Positions 43,321 to 52,735 of a stretch of 64,000 nucleotides of DNA are shown here, piece by piece. Positions within the stretch are counted from its first letter, which is position 1; each line of letters starts with the position of its first letter. This stretch comes from Zoogloea sp041917255 (GTDB taxonomy: Bacteria > Pseudomonadota > Gammaproteobacteria > Burkholderiales > Rhodocyclaceae): contig JAYRYA010000026.1 in NCBI GenBank assembly GCA_041917255.1, positions 7,348 to 71,347 of the forward strand, given 5' to 3'. The notes under the pieces are model-generated. The model saw only the letters and a program-made list of their open reading frames with translations, did no database searches and was not told the DNA's origin. The translations under genes were made by a program, and so were the position numbers.

Positions 43321-44138
43321 GCATGAAGACGCGCGGGCAACTGACCGGCCTGGAGCTGCCGGGCCAGAAGAACGTGCTCGCCAAGGCCGGCGTGCAGGTC
43401 ACCGTTGAGGCCGAGGGGGATATCGATGGCGAGGCCTACAAGCGCCTGCAGAACGAAAAGATGCTGAACCTGTACCTCGATCGCCGCCCGGGCAAGAAGA
43501 TCCTCCTCAAGCAGTTTCCGGCGATCCGGGACCAATGGGAGAAGGGTATCGACCTCTTCAAGTTCGAGAAGCGACTGGTGCTGAGCCTGGAGCCGGACCT
43601 GAAGCGCGCCCCGTGCAACCCGCGGATGATCGACGTGGCGAGCCGTCAGCGGCCCCACATCAGCCTCGATACGCGGCCGTGGGCCAGCGTCGAGTAATTC
43701 GACTCGGCCCGCGCCACGCTCGATGCGTGGCGGGGCAAGCGCTGCCTGAAGACGATGACGGACTGGCGGTCGCTCGATGAGGCGATCCAGCTGGGCCTGA
43801 TCCGCTCCCGGCTACGTGCCGAGGGAAAGGCGACGCTCAATGTCGTCGAGGGCAAGCCCCTCAGCGACATGCTGCGCCGGGCCTTCCTGCGGGCGTATGC
43901 CCATGAAGACCTCGGGCTGACCAGGACCTACAACTACCCGGCGCTGGCGCGCTGGCTGACCGATCTGGGGTATCCGACCAAGGTATCCGAGCCGCGCAGT
44001 GCCAAGTCGCAGAAGGTGGTGCTGGGCTGCGTGCTACGTACCCAGGACGTCATGGCGCTGTTTGCGCTGCTGCGAGAAGAGTTTCCGGGGGCGGAACTGG
44101 GGGCCTTGCTGGCCGACGTGGGAGAGGCCGGTGAGTAA
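43321..44138 (+). pseudogene. Broken gene of unknown function (in-frame stop)
   Basis: One reading frame runs from about 43,321 to 44,138 with a single internal TAA at 43,695-43,697. Protein-like sequence continues on both sides: before it KRLQNEKMLNLYLDRRPGKK and QFPAIRDQWEKGIDLFKFEK, after it SARATLDAWRGKRCL and TDWRSLDEAIQLGLIRSRLR. A fresh start at 43,755 would give a 127-residue protein, so two small genes are possible, but the short gap and unbroken frame favour a nonsense mutation. The 5' end also seems truncated. No family recognised. Confidence 0.55.
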
Positions 44139-44263
44139 GACTTTAGGTTGCGCCGCAGGGGAGGTGGCCCAGAATCTTCTGCAATAGAGGTGAAGGCGTC
44201 CGTCTATCTCCACTAAAATATTCGTCGAACATCAACAAGCAAGCGGCGAGCTTAGAAGAAGCG

Positions 44264-47044
44264 ATGACTCCGGAGTCTCTGGCCAGAATCGAGATCGACA
44301 GTCGGCTGGAGAAGGCTGGCTGGATCGTGCAGGATCTGAAGAAGCTCGACCTGTCGGCGGGTTTGGGCATCGCAGTACGTGAGTACCCCACCGATACCGG
44401 GCCTGCGGATTACGTGTTGTTCATTGCCCGTAACGCGGTGGGCGTGATCGAAGCCAAGCGGGACAGCGCCGGCGAAAACCTGACCGCCACCGAGACCCAG
44501 ACCGAGCGCTACGCCAGCGCCCGGCTCAAGTGGCGCAAGGGTGACACCCCCTTGCGCTTTCTGTTCGAGGCCACCGGCCAGATCATCCGCTTCACCGACG
44601 GCGCCGACCCGGCCCCGAGATCCCGCGAAATCTTCCACTTCTTCAAGCCCGAAACCCTGGCCACCTGGCTGGCGCAGCCGGACACCCTGCGCGCGAGGCT
44701 TGCCGGGCAGATGCCACCGCTGCCCGAAGAGAGCCTGCGCGACTGCCAGATCAGCGCCGTCACCGGGCTGGAGAGGTCGCTGGCGCGGGGCAAGCCCCGG
44801 GCTCTGGTGCATATGGCAACCGGCGCAGGCAAGACCTTTACCGCCATCACCTCGGTCTATCGCCTGCTCAAGTTCGGCGGTGCGAAGCGCATTTTGTTTC
44901 TGGTGGATACCCGCAACCTCGGCAAGCAGGCCCACCAGGAATTCATGGCCTACACGCCGCCCGACGATGGCCGCAAGTTCACCGAGCTCTACAACGTGCA
45001 GCGGCTCGCCTCGCCCAGCATCGATCCGCATTCGCAGGTGTGCATCAGCACCATCCAGCGCATGTACTCCATCCTTAGCGGCGAGCCGATCGACGAATCG
45101 GCCGAGGATGTCTCGCTCAACGAAGTCCAGCAAACCGCAAAGCAGGAAAAGCTCGTCCGCTACAACCCGGCCGTGCCGGTCGAGACCTTCGACTTCATCA
45201 TCATCGACGAGTGCCACCGCAGCATCTACAACCTGTGGAAGCAGGTGCTCGACTACTTCGACGCCAGCCTGATCGGCCTTACCGCCACCCCCGACAAGCG
45301 CACCTTCGGCTTCTTCAACGAGAACATCGTCGCCGAATACACCTACGAGCAATCCGTCGCCGATGGCGTCAACGTCGGCTATGACGTCTACACCATCGAA
45401 ACCGAGATCACCCAGAAAGGCGCCGCGCTGAAAGCCCGGGAATGGGTGGACCACCGTGACCGCCAGACCCGCAAGCGGCGCTGGGCCCAGACCGAGGACG
45501 ACACCGCCTACACCGGCAAGGAGCTCGACAAGTCGGTGGTCAACCCCAGCCAGATCCGCCAGGTGATCCAGGCCATGAAGACCGCCGTCGAGACGCAGAT
45601 CTTTCCGGCCCGCAAGGAGACGCCCAAGACGCTCATCTTTGCCAAGACCGACAGCCACGCCGACGACATCATCAACATCGTTCGAGAGGTGTATGACCAG
45701 GGGAATGCCTTCTGCAAGAAGGTCACCTACCGCGCCGAGGAAGACGCCGACAGCGTGCTCGCCAGCTTCCGCAACGATTACAACCCACGCATCGCCGTGA
45801 CCGTGGACATGATCGCCACCGGCACCGACGTGAAGCCGCTGGAAGTGCTGCTGTTCATGCGCGACGTGCGCAGCCGGGGCTACTACGAACAGATGAAAGG
45901 CCGCGGCGTGCGCAGCCTCGATGGTGACAGCCTCAAGCGCGTCAGCAACAGCGCGGACGGCGCCAAGACCCGCTTCGTGCTGATCGACGCCGTAGGCGTC
46001 GAAAAATCCCTCAAGACCGAAAGCCGGCCGCTGGAAAAGAAGCCCGGCCTGCCGCTCAAGGACCTGCTGCAAGGCGTGGCCATGGGCAGCCGCGACGACG
46101 ACACCGTGCTCTCCCTTGCCAACCGGCTGGTACGCCTTGCCAAGCAGCTCGACGCCAAAGCCCAGGCTCGCATCGAGCAAGCCAGCGGCGGCATTCCGGT
46201 GGGTGAACTCGGCAAGTGCCTGATCGCCGCGCTCGACCCGGACGCCGTCGTACAGGCCGCGCTGGCCACCGCCAGGGCCGCAGGCATCACCCGCAGCGAG
46301 GACACCCTGCTGCCCGAGGAGATCGAGGCGGCCCGCGCCGAACGCGTGGCCGCCGCCTGCGCGCCCTTCGACAAGCCCGAACTGCGCGACGAGATCGAGA
46401 ACGCCCGCCGCGAGCGCGAGCAGCTCATCGACCACATCAACACCGATCAGGTGGTCTTCTCGGGCTTTGCCGAGCAAGCCGAGGAAGAGGCCAGGGCCGT
46501 GATCCAGGGCTTTGCCGACTACATCAAGCAGCACAAGGACGAGATCGCCGCACTGGATTTCTTCTACCAGCAGCCTTACCAGCGTCGGGCGCTGAGCTTC
46601 GAGATGATCGAAGAACTCCACGCCCACCTCGCCCGGCCGCCGCTGATGCTCACCACCGAGCGCCTGTGGAACGCCTACGCCCGCGTGCACGCCAGCCAGG
46701 TGAAGGGCTTGAACAGCAAGCGCCAGCTCACCGACCTGGTCTCGCTGCTGCGCTTTGCGCTGGGGCTGGACGGCGAACTCAAGCCCTTCGCCGACGAGGT
46801 GGATAAACGCTTCCAGGCCTGGATCTTCCGGCACAATGCGCGCCGCGCCACGGCCTTCACGCCCGAGCAGACCGAATGGCTGCGCCTGATGAAGGACCAC
46901 ATCGCCAGCGCCTGCGCCATCCACCGGGATGACTTCGACTACGCGGAGCTGGCCGACAAGGGCGGGCTGCAGAAGGCCTGGGGGCTGTTTGGCGAGGAAC
47001 TGGATACGTTGATGGATGAGATGAATGCGGAGTTGGTGGCGTGA
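44264..47044 (+). CDS. hsdR: Type I restriction enzyme, R subunit (HsdR)
   Basis: A 926-residue motor-nuclease. The N-terminal PD-(D/E)xK nuclease shows Asp49 (GPADYVLF) and Glu63-x-Lys65 (VIEAKRD). Helicase motifs: Walker A ATGAGKT at 185-191, DECH at 315-318, TATPDKR, and motif VI-like KGRGVRSLDG. It translocates DNA and cuts when the target is unmodified. A -10-like TAAAAT at about 44,214 suggests a promoter just upstream. It overlaps hsdS by 4 nt (GTGA). HsdR comes first, unlike the common M-S-R order. Confidence 0.95.
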   Translation: MTPESLARIEIDSRLEKAGWIVQDLKKLDLSAGLGIAVREYPTDTGPADYVLFIARNAVGVIEAKRDSAGENLTATETQTERYASARLKWRKGDTPLRFLFEATGQIIRFTDGADPAPRSREIFHFFKPETLATWLAQPDTLRARLAGQMPPLPEESLRDCQISAVTGLERSLARGKPRALVHMATGAGKTFTAITSVYRLLKFGGAKRILFLVDTRNLGKQAHQEFMAYTPPDDGRKFTELYNVQRLASPSIDPHSQVCISTIQRMYSILSGEPIDESAEDVSLNEVQQTAKQEKLVRYNPAVPVETFDFIIIDECHRSIYNLWKQVLDYFDASLIGLTATPDKRTFGFFNENIVAEYTYEQSVADGVNVGYDVYTIETEITQKGAALKAREWVDHRDRQTRKRRWAQTEDDTAYTGKELDKSVVNPSQIRQVIQAMKTAVETQIFPARKETPKTLIFAKTDSHADDIINIVREVYDQGNAFCKKVTYRAEEDADSVLASFRNDYNPRIAVTVDMIATGTDVKPLEVLLFMRDVRSRGYYEQMKGRGVRSLDGDSLKRVSNSADGAKTRFVLIDAVGVEKSLKTESRPLEKKPGLPLKDLLQGVAMGSRDDDTVLSLANRLVRLAKQLDAKAQARIEQASGGIPVGELGKCLIAALDPDAVVQAALATARAAGITRSEDTLLPEEIEAARAERVAAACAPFDKPELRDEIENARREREQLIDHINTDQVVFSGFAEQAEEEARAVIQGFADYIKQHKDEIAALDFFYQQPYQRRALSFEMIEELHAHLARPPLMLTTERLWNAYARVHASQVKGLNSKRQLTDLVSLLRFALGLDGELKPFADEVDKRFQAWIFRHNARRATAFTPEQTEWLRLMKDHIASACAIHRDDFDYAELADKGGLQKAWGLFGEELDTLMDEMNAELVA

Positions 47045-48582
47045 AGGAATTGCCTGAGGGGTGGGCCGGGACCACGCTGTCTAATGTTGTCGCCCTTAAG
47101 ACGGGACCGTTCGGCAGCTCTCTGCACCAGTCGGACTACGTGACGAACGGAGTACCACTGGTTAATCCGATGCACATTGTCAGTGGTCGAATCAAACCTA
47201 CTGCCTATGTAACTGTGACTTCGGAAACAGTTGAGCGCCTGAAAGAGTTCTGCTTACTTGAGGGTGACCTCGTGCTGGCCCGACGAGGGGAAATGGGTCG
47301 ATGCGCGGTGGTTCAGTCTAATGAAGCCGGTTGGCTTTGCGGCACAGGTTCACTCATTGTTCGCCCGGAAAAGCGTTTGCTGAATGCCCACTTTCTGCAG
47401 AGCTATTTATCGATTAGCACCTCGGTCAAGTACCTGCAGGCTGCATCCGTCGGCTCGACGATGGCGAACCTAAATCAGCAGCATCTGCTGAGCATGAATC
47501 TTTTATTGCCCCCCTTAAGCGAACAAACCCGCATCGTCGCCAAGCTCGACGAGCTGTTCTCCGATCTCGACGCCGGGGTGGTCGAGCTCAAGGCGGCGCA
47601 GAAGAAGCTCGGGCAATACCGACAATCCCTGCTGAAAGCTGCCGTTTCCGGCGACCTCACCGCCGAATGGCGCCAGCGGAATCGCCCCGCCGAGACCGGC
47701 GCGCAACTGCTGGAGCGCATCCTCGCCGAACGCCGCGCCCGCTGGGAAGCCCGGCAGCTCGCGAAGTTCGAGGCGCAAGGCAAGGCCCCGCCGAAGGACT
47801 GGCGGAAGAAATACCCCGAGCCGGCGCGGCCGGATACCGCTGAGCTGCCGGAATTGCCGGAGGGGTGGGTGTGGGCGAGTGTGGAGCAGCTCGCGTCAAT
47901 CGGTACGGGAGTGACACCGCTGCGCTCGAAGGCAATTTTCTTCGAGGGTGGCGAAGTCCCCTGGGTCACAAGTGGTGCCCTCAACCAGGAGATGGTTTCA
48001 GTAGCTTCCGACTTCGTGACACCAACTGCGGTCAAGGAATGTCGTCTCGACCTTTACCCCGCTGGAACGTTGCTGGTCGCTATGTATGGGGAAGGTAAAA
48101 CTAGGGGAAAGTGCTCTGAGCTTGCGATCCCCGCAACGATCAACCAGGCGATAGCAGCAATAGTCTTGGAAGGCTATGCGCTGGAATGTAAGGCGCACCT
48201 CAAGTCCTTCTTGTTGAAAAGTTACGAAGACATGCGAAAGCATGCTTCTGGTGGGGTTCAGCCGAATTTGAATCTGCAGATTATTAAGACTGTAGCGGTG
48301 CCGTTGCCACCGGTAAAAGAGCAACAAAGCATTCAGTCATTGCTCTCGGTTCATCTTGAGGCCGCCCGTGAGCAGCTGGCAGCGACCGAGACTGCCCTCC
48401 ACCAATCCTCCGCCCAACGCCAGAACATCCTCCGCGCTGCCTTCGCCGGCCAGCTTGTGCCGCAGGACCCCAACGACGAACCCGCCAGCATGCTGCTCGA
48501 ACGCATCCGCGACCAGCGGGGCGCACAAGCCGGTGCGAAGAAACCTCGCGGACGCAAGGCGAAAGAAACCTCCCATGCGTGA
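47041..48582 (+). CDS. hsdS: Type I restriction enzyme, specificity subunit (HsdS)
   Basis: A 513-residue protein starting at GTG, with two target-recognition domains separated by conserved helical spacers: TRD1 begins ELPEGWAGTTLSNVVALKTG, TRD2 begins ELPEGWVWASVEQLASIGTG; spacers read QTRIVAKLDELFSDLDAGVVELK and QQSIQSLLSVHLEAAREQL. Both TRDs are clearly more AT-rich than the spacers (for example 47,100-47,520 and 47,930-48,330), the usual sign of domain exchange. It determines the bipartite recognition sequence for both cutting and methylation. Confidence 0.95.
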   Translation: MKELPEGWAGTTLSNVVALKTGPFGSSLHQSDYVTNGVPLVNPMHIVSGRIKPTAYVTVTSETVERLKEFCLLEGDLVLARRGEMGRCAVVQSNEAGWLCGTGSLIVRPEKRLLNAHFLQSYLSISTSVKYLQAASVGSTMANLNQQHLLSMNLLLPPLSEQTRIVAKLDELFSDLDAGVVELKAAQKKLGQYRQSLLKAAVSGDLTAEWRQRNRPAETGAQLLERILAERRARWEARQLAKFEAQGKAPPKDWRKKYPEPARPDTAELPELPEGWVWASVEQLASIGTGVTPLRSKAIFFEGGEVPWVTSGALNQEMVSVASDFVTPTAVKECRLDLYPAGTLLVAMYGEGKTRGKCSELAIPATINQAIAAIVLEGYALECKAHLKSFLLKSYEDMRKHASGGVQPNLNLQIIKTVAVPLPPVKEQQSIQSLLSVHLEAAREQLAATETALHQSSAQRQNILRAAFAGQLVPQDPNDEPASMLLERIRDQRGAQAGAKKPRGRKAKETSHA

Positions 48583-50032
48583 CGAACAGTATTGGGCCAG
48601 CCTGGCTCACGAACTGTGTTCCCTGCCCCGCGAAACGGGCTGGCTGGAGTTCAAGCACAACAATGCGGAGCCGCAGGAGATAGGCGAGTACATCTCGGCG
48701 CTGGCCAACACCGCGGCATTGGAGGGCAAGGCCCATGCCTATCTGCTCTGGGGCGTGGATGATGCGACGCATCAGGCGATCGGCACGACTTTCGAACCTG
48801 CTTGCAAACGTATCGGCAACGAAGAACTGGAGAGCTGGCTGCTGCGTCAGCTGGCCCCGAAAATTGGCTTTCACTTTGTCCGGCTGGAACTGGATGGGTT
48901 GCCGTTGGTGCTGCTGGAGATTGATTGCGCGTACCGACACCCCGTGCAGTTCGGCGGGGCCGAGTTCATCCGCATCGGTTCCTACAAGAAGCGCCTGAAA
49001 GACTTCCAGGAAAAAGAGCGTGAGCTCTGGCGCGTGCTCGATGCCACGCCCTTCGAGCGCTTGCCGGCCGTGGAAAAGCTGAGCGCGGATGATGTGCTGA
49101 AGCGGCTGGATTACCCGGGCTACTTTGACCTGATTGACCGCCCCTTGCCTGATGGCCGGGCTGCCATTCTGGATGCCCTTGCCGCCGACCGGTTGATCGA
49201 GCCCGCTGGTGGTGGCTACTGGAATGTGATGAATCTCGGCGCAATCCTGCTGGCCAAGCAGTTGTCGGATTTCGGGCGACTTCAGCGCAAGGCCGTGCGT
49301 GTGATTGTTTACAAGGGTAAAGGCCGCGTGGAGACCTTGCGGGAGCAGACGGGCACCAAAGGCTATGCGGCTGGATTCGAGGGGCTGATCGGCTTCATCA
49401 ATGGACTTCTTCCGGTCAATGAAGTGATCGGGCAAGCGCTACGCAAGGCGGTTCCGGTGTATCCGGAGCTGGCAATTCGGGAGCTGGTTGCCAATGCACT
49501 GATCCATCAGGATTTCTCCATCACTGGCAGCGGTCCCATGGTGGAGATCTTTGATGACCGGATGGAGATCACCAACCCGGGCCTGCCCCTGGTGGACACC
49601 GCCCGGATGCTGGATAGTCCGCCGCGCTCCCGCAATGAGGCACTGGCTTCGCTGATGCGGCGCATGGGTATCTGTGAAGAGCGTGGCAGCGGTGTGGACA
49701 AGGTGGTGTCCCAGGCGGAGTTTTACCAGCTGCCTGCACCGGCCTTCGAAGTGGTGGGCGACTCGACCCGCAGCACCTTGTTCGCACCTCGCAGCCTGAC
49801 GCAGATGGATCAGGCGGATCGTGTCCGCGCCGTGTATCTGCACGCCTGCCTGCGATATGTGCAGCGGGAATTCATGACCAATAGCTCCCTGCGGGAACGC
49901 TTCGGCATCGATACGAAGAACAGCGCCACCGCCTCTCGCCTCATCAAGGAGGCTTTGGGTGCGGGAATGGTCCGTCTGCACGACCCCGACGCGGCACCCA
50001 AGCTTAGGCGTTACGTGCCGAGTTGGGCGTGA
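48575..50032 (+). CDS. AlbA_2/Schlafen-domain ATP-binding protein
   Basis: A 485-residue protein with N-terminal AlbA_2 (Schlafen-type) domain (ETGWLEFKHNN ... EIGEYISALANTAALEGK, about 20-150), a central GHKL-like ATPase (ELAIRELVANALIHQDF, then FDDRMEITNPGLP) and a C-terminal winged helix (SLRERFGIDTKNSATASRLI). This is the putative DNA-binding/ATP-binding protein often found inside type I restriction loci; function not established, nuclease or regulator both suggested. It starts 8 nt before the end of hsdS, so it belongs to the operon. Confidence 0.88.
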   Translation: MRDEQYWASLAHELCSLPRETGWLEFKHNNAEPQEIGEYISALANTAALEGKAHAYLLWGVDDATHQAIGTTFEPACKRIGNEELESWLLRQLAPKIGFHFVRLELDGLPLVLLEIDCAYRHPVQFGGAEFIRIGSYKKRLKDFQEKERELWRVLDATPFERLPAVEKLSADDVLKRLDYPGYFDLIDRPLPDGRAAILDALAADRLIEPAGGGYWNVMNLGAILLAKQLSDFGRLQRKAVRVIVYKGKGRVETLREQTGTKGYAAGFEGLIGFINGLLPVNEVIGQALRKAVPVYPELAIRELVANALIHQDFSITGSGPMVEIFDDRMEITNPGLPLVDTARMLDSPPRSRNEALASLMRRMGICEERGSGVDKVVSQAEFYQLPAPAFEVVGDSTRSTLFAPRSLTQMDQADRVRAVYLHACLRYVQREFMTNSSLRERFGIDTKNSATASRLIKEALGAGMVRLHDPDAAPKLRRYVPSWA

Positions 50033-50034
50033 TT

Positions 50035-50139
50035 TACTTGATGGGTACTTGACGGAACGCCCGGCACTTGTCGTACAAGAAAATAAACCCATTAAAAAAC
50101 AATGCGGTGCGGAGAGAGCGCTACTTGATGGGTATTTGA
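50035..50139 (+). promoter_or_regulatory. Direct repeats and palindrome upstream of hsdM
   Basis: TACTTGATGGGTACTTGA at 50,035-50,052 recurs with one change at 50,122-50,139, 87 bp apart. Between them lies the palindrome CTTGT-CGT-ACAAG (50,067-50,079) in an AT-rich stretch (AAATAAACCCATTAAAAAAC). The gap between the AlbA_2 gene and hsdM thus probably has its own promoter and control sites, allowing methylase to be expressed separately from the nuclease genes. Confidence 0.6.
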
Positions 50140-50164
50140 TGCCCGCCGCAACGGAACGCTGAAG

Positions 50165-51688
50165 ATGAACACCTCCTCCCTCATCCAGAAAGTCTGGAAC
50201 TTCTGCCACACCCTGCGCGACGATGGGGTGGGCTATGGCGACTATCTGGAGCAGCTCACCTACCTGCTGTTCCTCAAGCTCGCCCATGAATACGCGCAGG
50301 AACCCTACAAGCGCGACACCCGCATCCCCGCGGGCTACGACTGGGCGAGCCTGCGCGGCAAGACCGGCGAGCCGCTGGAGGCCCACTATCTGGCGATCCT
50401 GCACAAGCTGGGCACGGAGTCGGGCATGCTGGGTGCGATCTTCTTCAAGGCTCAGAACAAGATCCAGGACCCGGCCAAGCTGGCACGCCTGGTGCAGATG
50501 ATCGATGCCGAGAACTGGATCGGGCTGGATGCCGATACCAAGGGCGACCTCTACGAGGGCCTGCTGCAGAAGAACGCGGAAGACACCAAGAGCGGCGCCG
50601 GGCAGTACTTCACGCCCCGGGCGATCATTCAGGCGATGGTGGCCTGCGTCCGCCCCCAGCCGGAAAAGACCATTGCCGACCCGGCCTGCGGCACGGGTGG
50701 GTTCTTCCTGACGGCCAACGAGTGGCTGTCGGGTTCCGGGCAATGGCTGAAGGATAACGCCGAGTGGCTGCACCGGGACCTGCTGAAGCTCAACCCAAGG
50801 CAGGCGCGCTTCCTGCGTGACAAGACCTTCCACGGTAACGAGATCGTGCCCAACACGCGCCGCCTGTGCCTGATGAACCTGTTTCTGCACAACATCGGTG
50901 AGTTGGACGGCGAACCCTCGGTGGAGCGCGCGGATGCGCTGATCGCCGAGCCGAAGATCAGGGTGGATTACGTGCTGGCAAACCCGCCCTTCGGCAAGAA
51001 GAGCAGCATGACCATCACCAACGAGGAGGGCGAGGAAGATCGCGATGCGCTCACCTACGAGCGGCAGGACTTCTGGCAGACGACGTCCAACAAGCAGCTC
51101 AACTTTCTGCAGCACATCGTGAGCATGCTCAAGGTGGATGGCAAGGCCGCGGTGGTGTTGCCCGACAACGTGCTCTTCGAAGGCGGCGCCGGCGAGAAGA
51201 TCCGCCGCAAGCTGCTGGAGAACTGCGATGTGCACACCATTCTGCGGCTGCCCACCGGCATCTTCTACGCCCAGGGCGTGAAGGCCAACGTGGTGTTCTT
51301 CGACAACGCGCCGAAGGATGGGCGGGCGCATACGAAAGGTGTGTGGTTCTACGACCTGCGCACGAACAAGCACTTCACCCTCAAGACCCGCCAGTTGAGG
51401 CTCGACGACCTGAAGGATTTCGTCGTTTGCTACAACCCCGAAAACCGGCATGCGCGCAAGGAAACAGAGCGCTTCAAGTTCTTTTCTTACGATGAGCTGG
51501 TCGCCCGTGACAAGGCGAGCCTGGACATCTTCTGGCTGAAGGATGACAGCCTGGAAAACCTGGACGACCTGCCACCTCCGGATGTATTGCAGCAGGAGAT
51601 CATCGAGCACCTGGAGGCTGCGCTGGCTGCATTTCGTGATGTGGCATCCGGGCTACCTGGCTTTACGCGGACTGACGGCGGGAAGTGA
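50165..51688 (+). CDS. hsdM: Type I restriction enzyme, modification subunit (HsdM)
   Basis: A 507-residue N6-adenine methyltransferase: N-terminal HsdM_N domain (VWNFCHTLRDDGVGYGDYLEQ), SAM motif I DPACGTGGF at 172-180, catalytic NPPF at 273-276, and a C-terminal helix pair that contacts HsdS. With HsdS it methylates the host's sites. It is last in the locus and separated by 132 nt from the AlbA_2 gene. Confidence 0.96.
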   Translation: MNTSSLIQKVWNFCHTLRDDGVGYGDYLEQLTYLLFLKLAHEYAQEPYKRDTRIPAGYDWASLRGKTGEPLEAHYLAILHKLGTESGMLGAIFFKAQNKIQDPAKLARLVQMIDAENWIGLDADTKGDLYEGLLQKNAEDTKSGAGQYFTPRAIIQAMVACVRPQPEKTIADPACGTGGFFLTANEWLSGSGQWLKDNAEWLHRDLLKLNPRQARFLRDKTFHGNEIVPNTRRLCLMNLFLHNIGELDGEPSVERADALIAEPKIRVDYVLANPPFGKKSSMTITNEEGEEDRDALTYERQDFWQTTSNKQLNFLQHIVSMLKVDGKAAVVLPDNVLFEGGAGEKIRRKLLENCDVHTILRLPTGIFYAQGVKANVVFFDNAPKDGRAHTKGVWFYDLRTNKHFTLKTRQLRLDDLKDFVVCYNPENRHARKETERFKFFSYDELVARDKASLDIFWLKDDSLENLDDLPPPDVLQQEIIEHLEAALAAFRDVASGLPGFTRTDGGK

Positions 51689-51760
51689 ATACTGTGGTGC
51701 GCCAGCAATCGGTCTTGATGTGACCTGACCGAACCCTACCCACCTCCGACCAGATATCAA

Positions 51761-51845
51761 CCAGACAACAAAAAGGCCAACCTCTTCAGGTTGGCCTTTT
51801 TGCTTGCAGATCAACGACCTGCCGGAATCCGATGTGGAGCGGGCG
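51761..51845. repeat. Direct repeat copy 2
   Basis: Second copy of 42,008-42,092, with the identical 47-bp core at 51,799-51,845 (TTTGCTTGCAG ... GTGGAGCGGGCG). It marks the right edge of the restriction block and the left edge of the conjugative element. The hairpin part is intact here, imperfect in copy 1. Confidence 0.88.
51770..51801. terminator. Bidirectional intrinsic terminator
   Basis: Perfect 14-bp stem AAAAAGGCCAACCT / AGGTTGGCCTTTTT with loop CTTC; T-run on either strand. It ends hsdM transcription on the plus strand and would end a tRNA-Gly transcript on the minus strand. Confidence 0.9.
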
Positions 51846-51853
51846 ATGGAAAC
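51835..51853 (-). other. Candidate attachment site: tRNA-Gly 3'-end remnant
   Basis: Minus strand GTTTCCATCGCCCGCTCCA. Betaproteobacterial tRNA-Gly genes end with T-arm plus acceptor CGCCCGCTCCA, and TCCCATCGCCCGCTCCA would be a normal T-arm/acceptor end; this remnant differs at one base. ICEclc and PAGI-2 insert into the 3' end of tRNA-Gly with short end repeats, so this is the expected attR next to the alpA/parA end. No intact tRNA follows. Confidence 0.55.
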
Positions 51854-52735
51854 AGAACACCGCACCCAACCCATTGATTAAAAACAGATTCTTTCTGTTC
51901 GTCCAATGGAACAAGACCGTATTATGTACCGCCCCGTCCTTCTTCGGCAAGTAAAGCTGTCTGCAGACATCTTCTGACGGCTACCTACTGCCACCAAGGC
52001 TCGGCCTCCGTGCGTCTTCCCCACGATGCTCGATGCCCGATGGGCAGAGCCATGGTCCGTTCGTTCGGATGCCCTCCCTCTGAAATTCTTGACGCAGTCC
52101 CCGCACGCACGTCATTTGACCTATTTCACAGCCCTGATCGAGCAGCGCAGTATGGTCGAGGCGCAGTGGCAGGTCGCATGCCGGTCCCCTGAAGAGTGGC
52201 CTGCGAAACATGTATTGCTTGCAAGCCTGGGGATCGATCCAACCATGGCTACACCCGTACTCTGGGATACACTCGAAGCCTCATGAACTACGAGGCGCCT
52301 GCATCTATTTCAGTCTGACAGCATTTCCCACAGGTCTCAGCACGCATACGGACCAGTCGAACGTACCTGGCCATGCTGCATGGCGACGATCAGCGAACTT
52401 GTGGCGAGCACGCTGATAGACCCTCACGCAGTTCAGCATATGCCAATCGGGTCTTGTCGAATTCCAGCCGCGCAACAACGCTCTCTTCGGTACGCACGTG
52501 GCATGCGGAGAGGTTGTTGTTGCGAGATTTAGCCGGCACCCCCTTGCAGTCAAGAGCGGATCGGCCCAGATATCTAGCTTTTTGCATAGATGCCCCGCGA
52601 CGATCAGGCCGAGGCAACGCTCGGTGCGCGTGAATGAGCATGGGCATTGACTCATTCGCTGTTGTTGCGTACGCCCGGAACGCTCAGGTCTTGAGGAGCT
52701 TTTGATGTAGATATTCCTTGTAGGGAGATGGATGC
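51854..52735. other. Gene-poor end region of the conjugative element
   Basis: About 880 bp, more AT-rich than the backbone. The only candidate is an 86-codon plus-strand frame at 52,026-52,286 (MLDARWAEPWSV ... TPVLWDTLEAS) without a recognised family or good ribosome site; confidence that it is a gene is about 0.25. A longer minus-strand frame at 52,305-52,847 has Cys/Arg/Ser-rich composition and is probably noise. Degenerate remnants near an att end are common. Confidence 0.5.

Noticed and set aside
44252..46924. Minus-strand frame opposite hsdR
   Set aside because: Leu/Val/Gly/His-rich shadow, no motifs; HsdR nuclease and helicase motifs lie on the plus strand.
49439..51610. Minus-strand frame opposite the AlbA_2 gene and hsdM
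   Set aside because: It spans two real genes and their intergenic region and has no recognisable domain.
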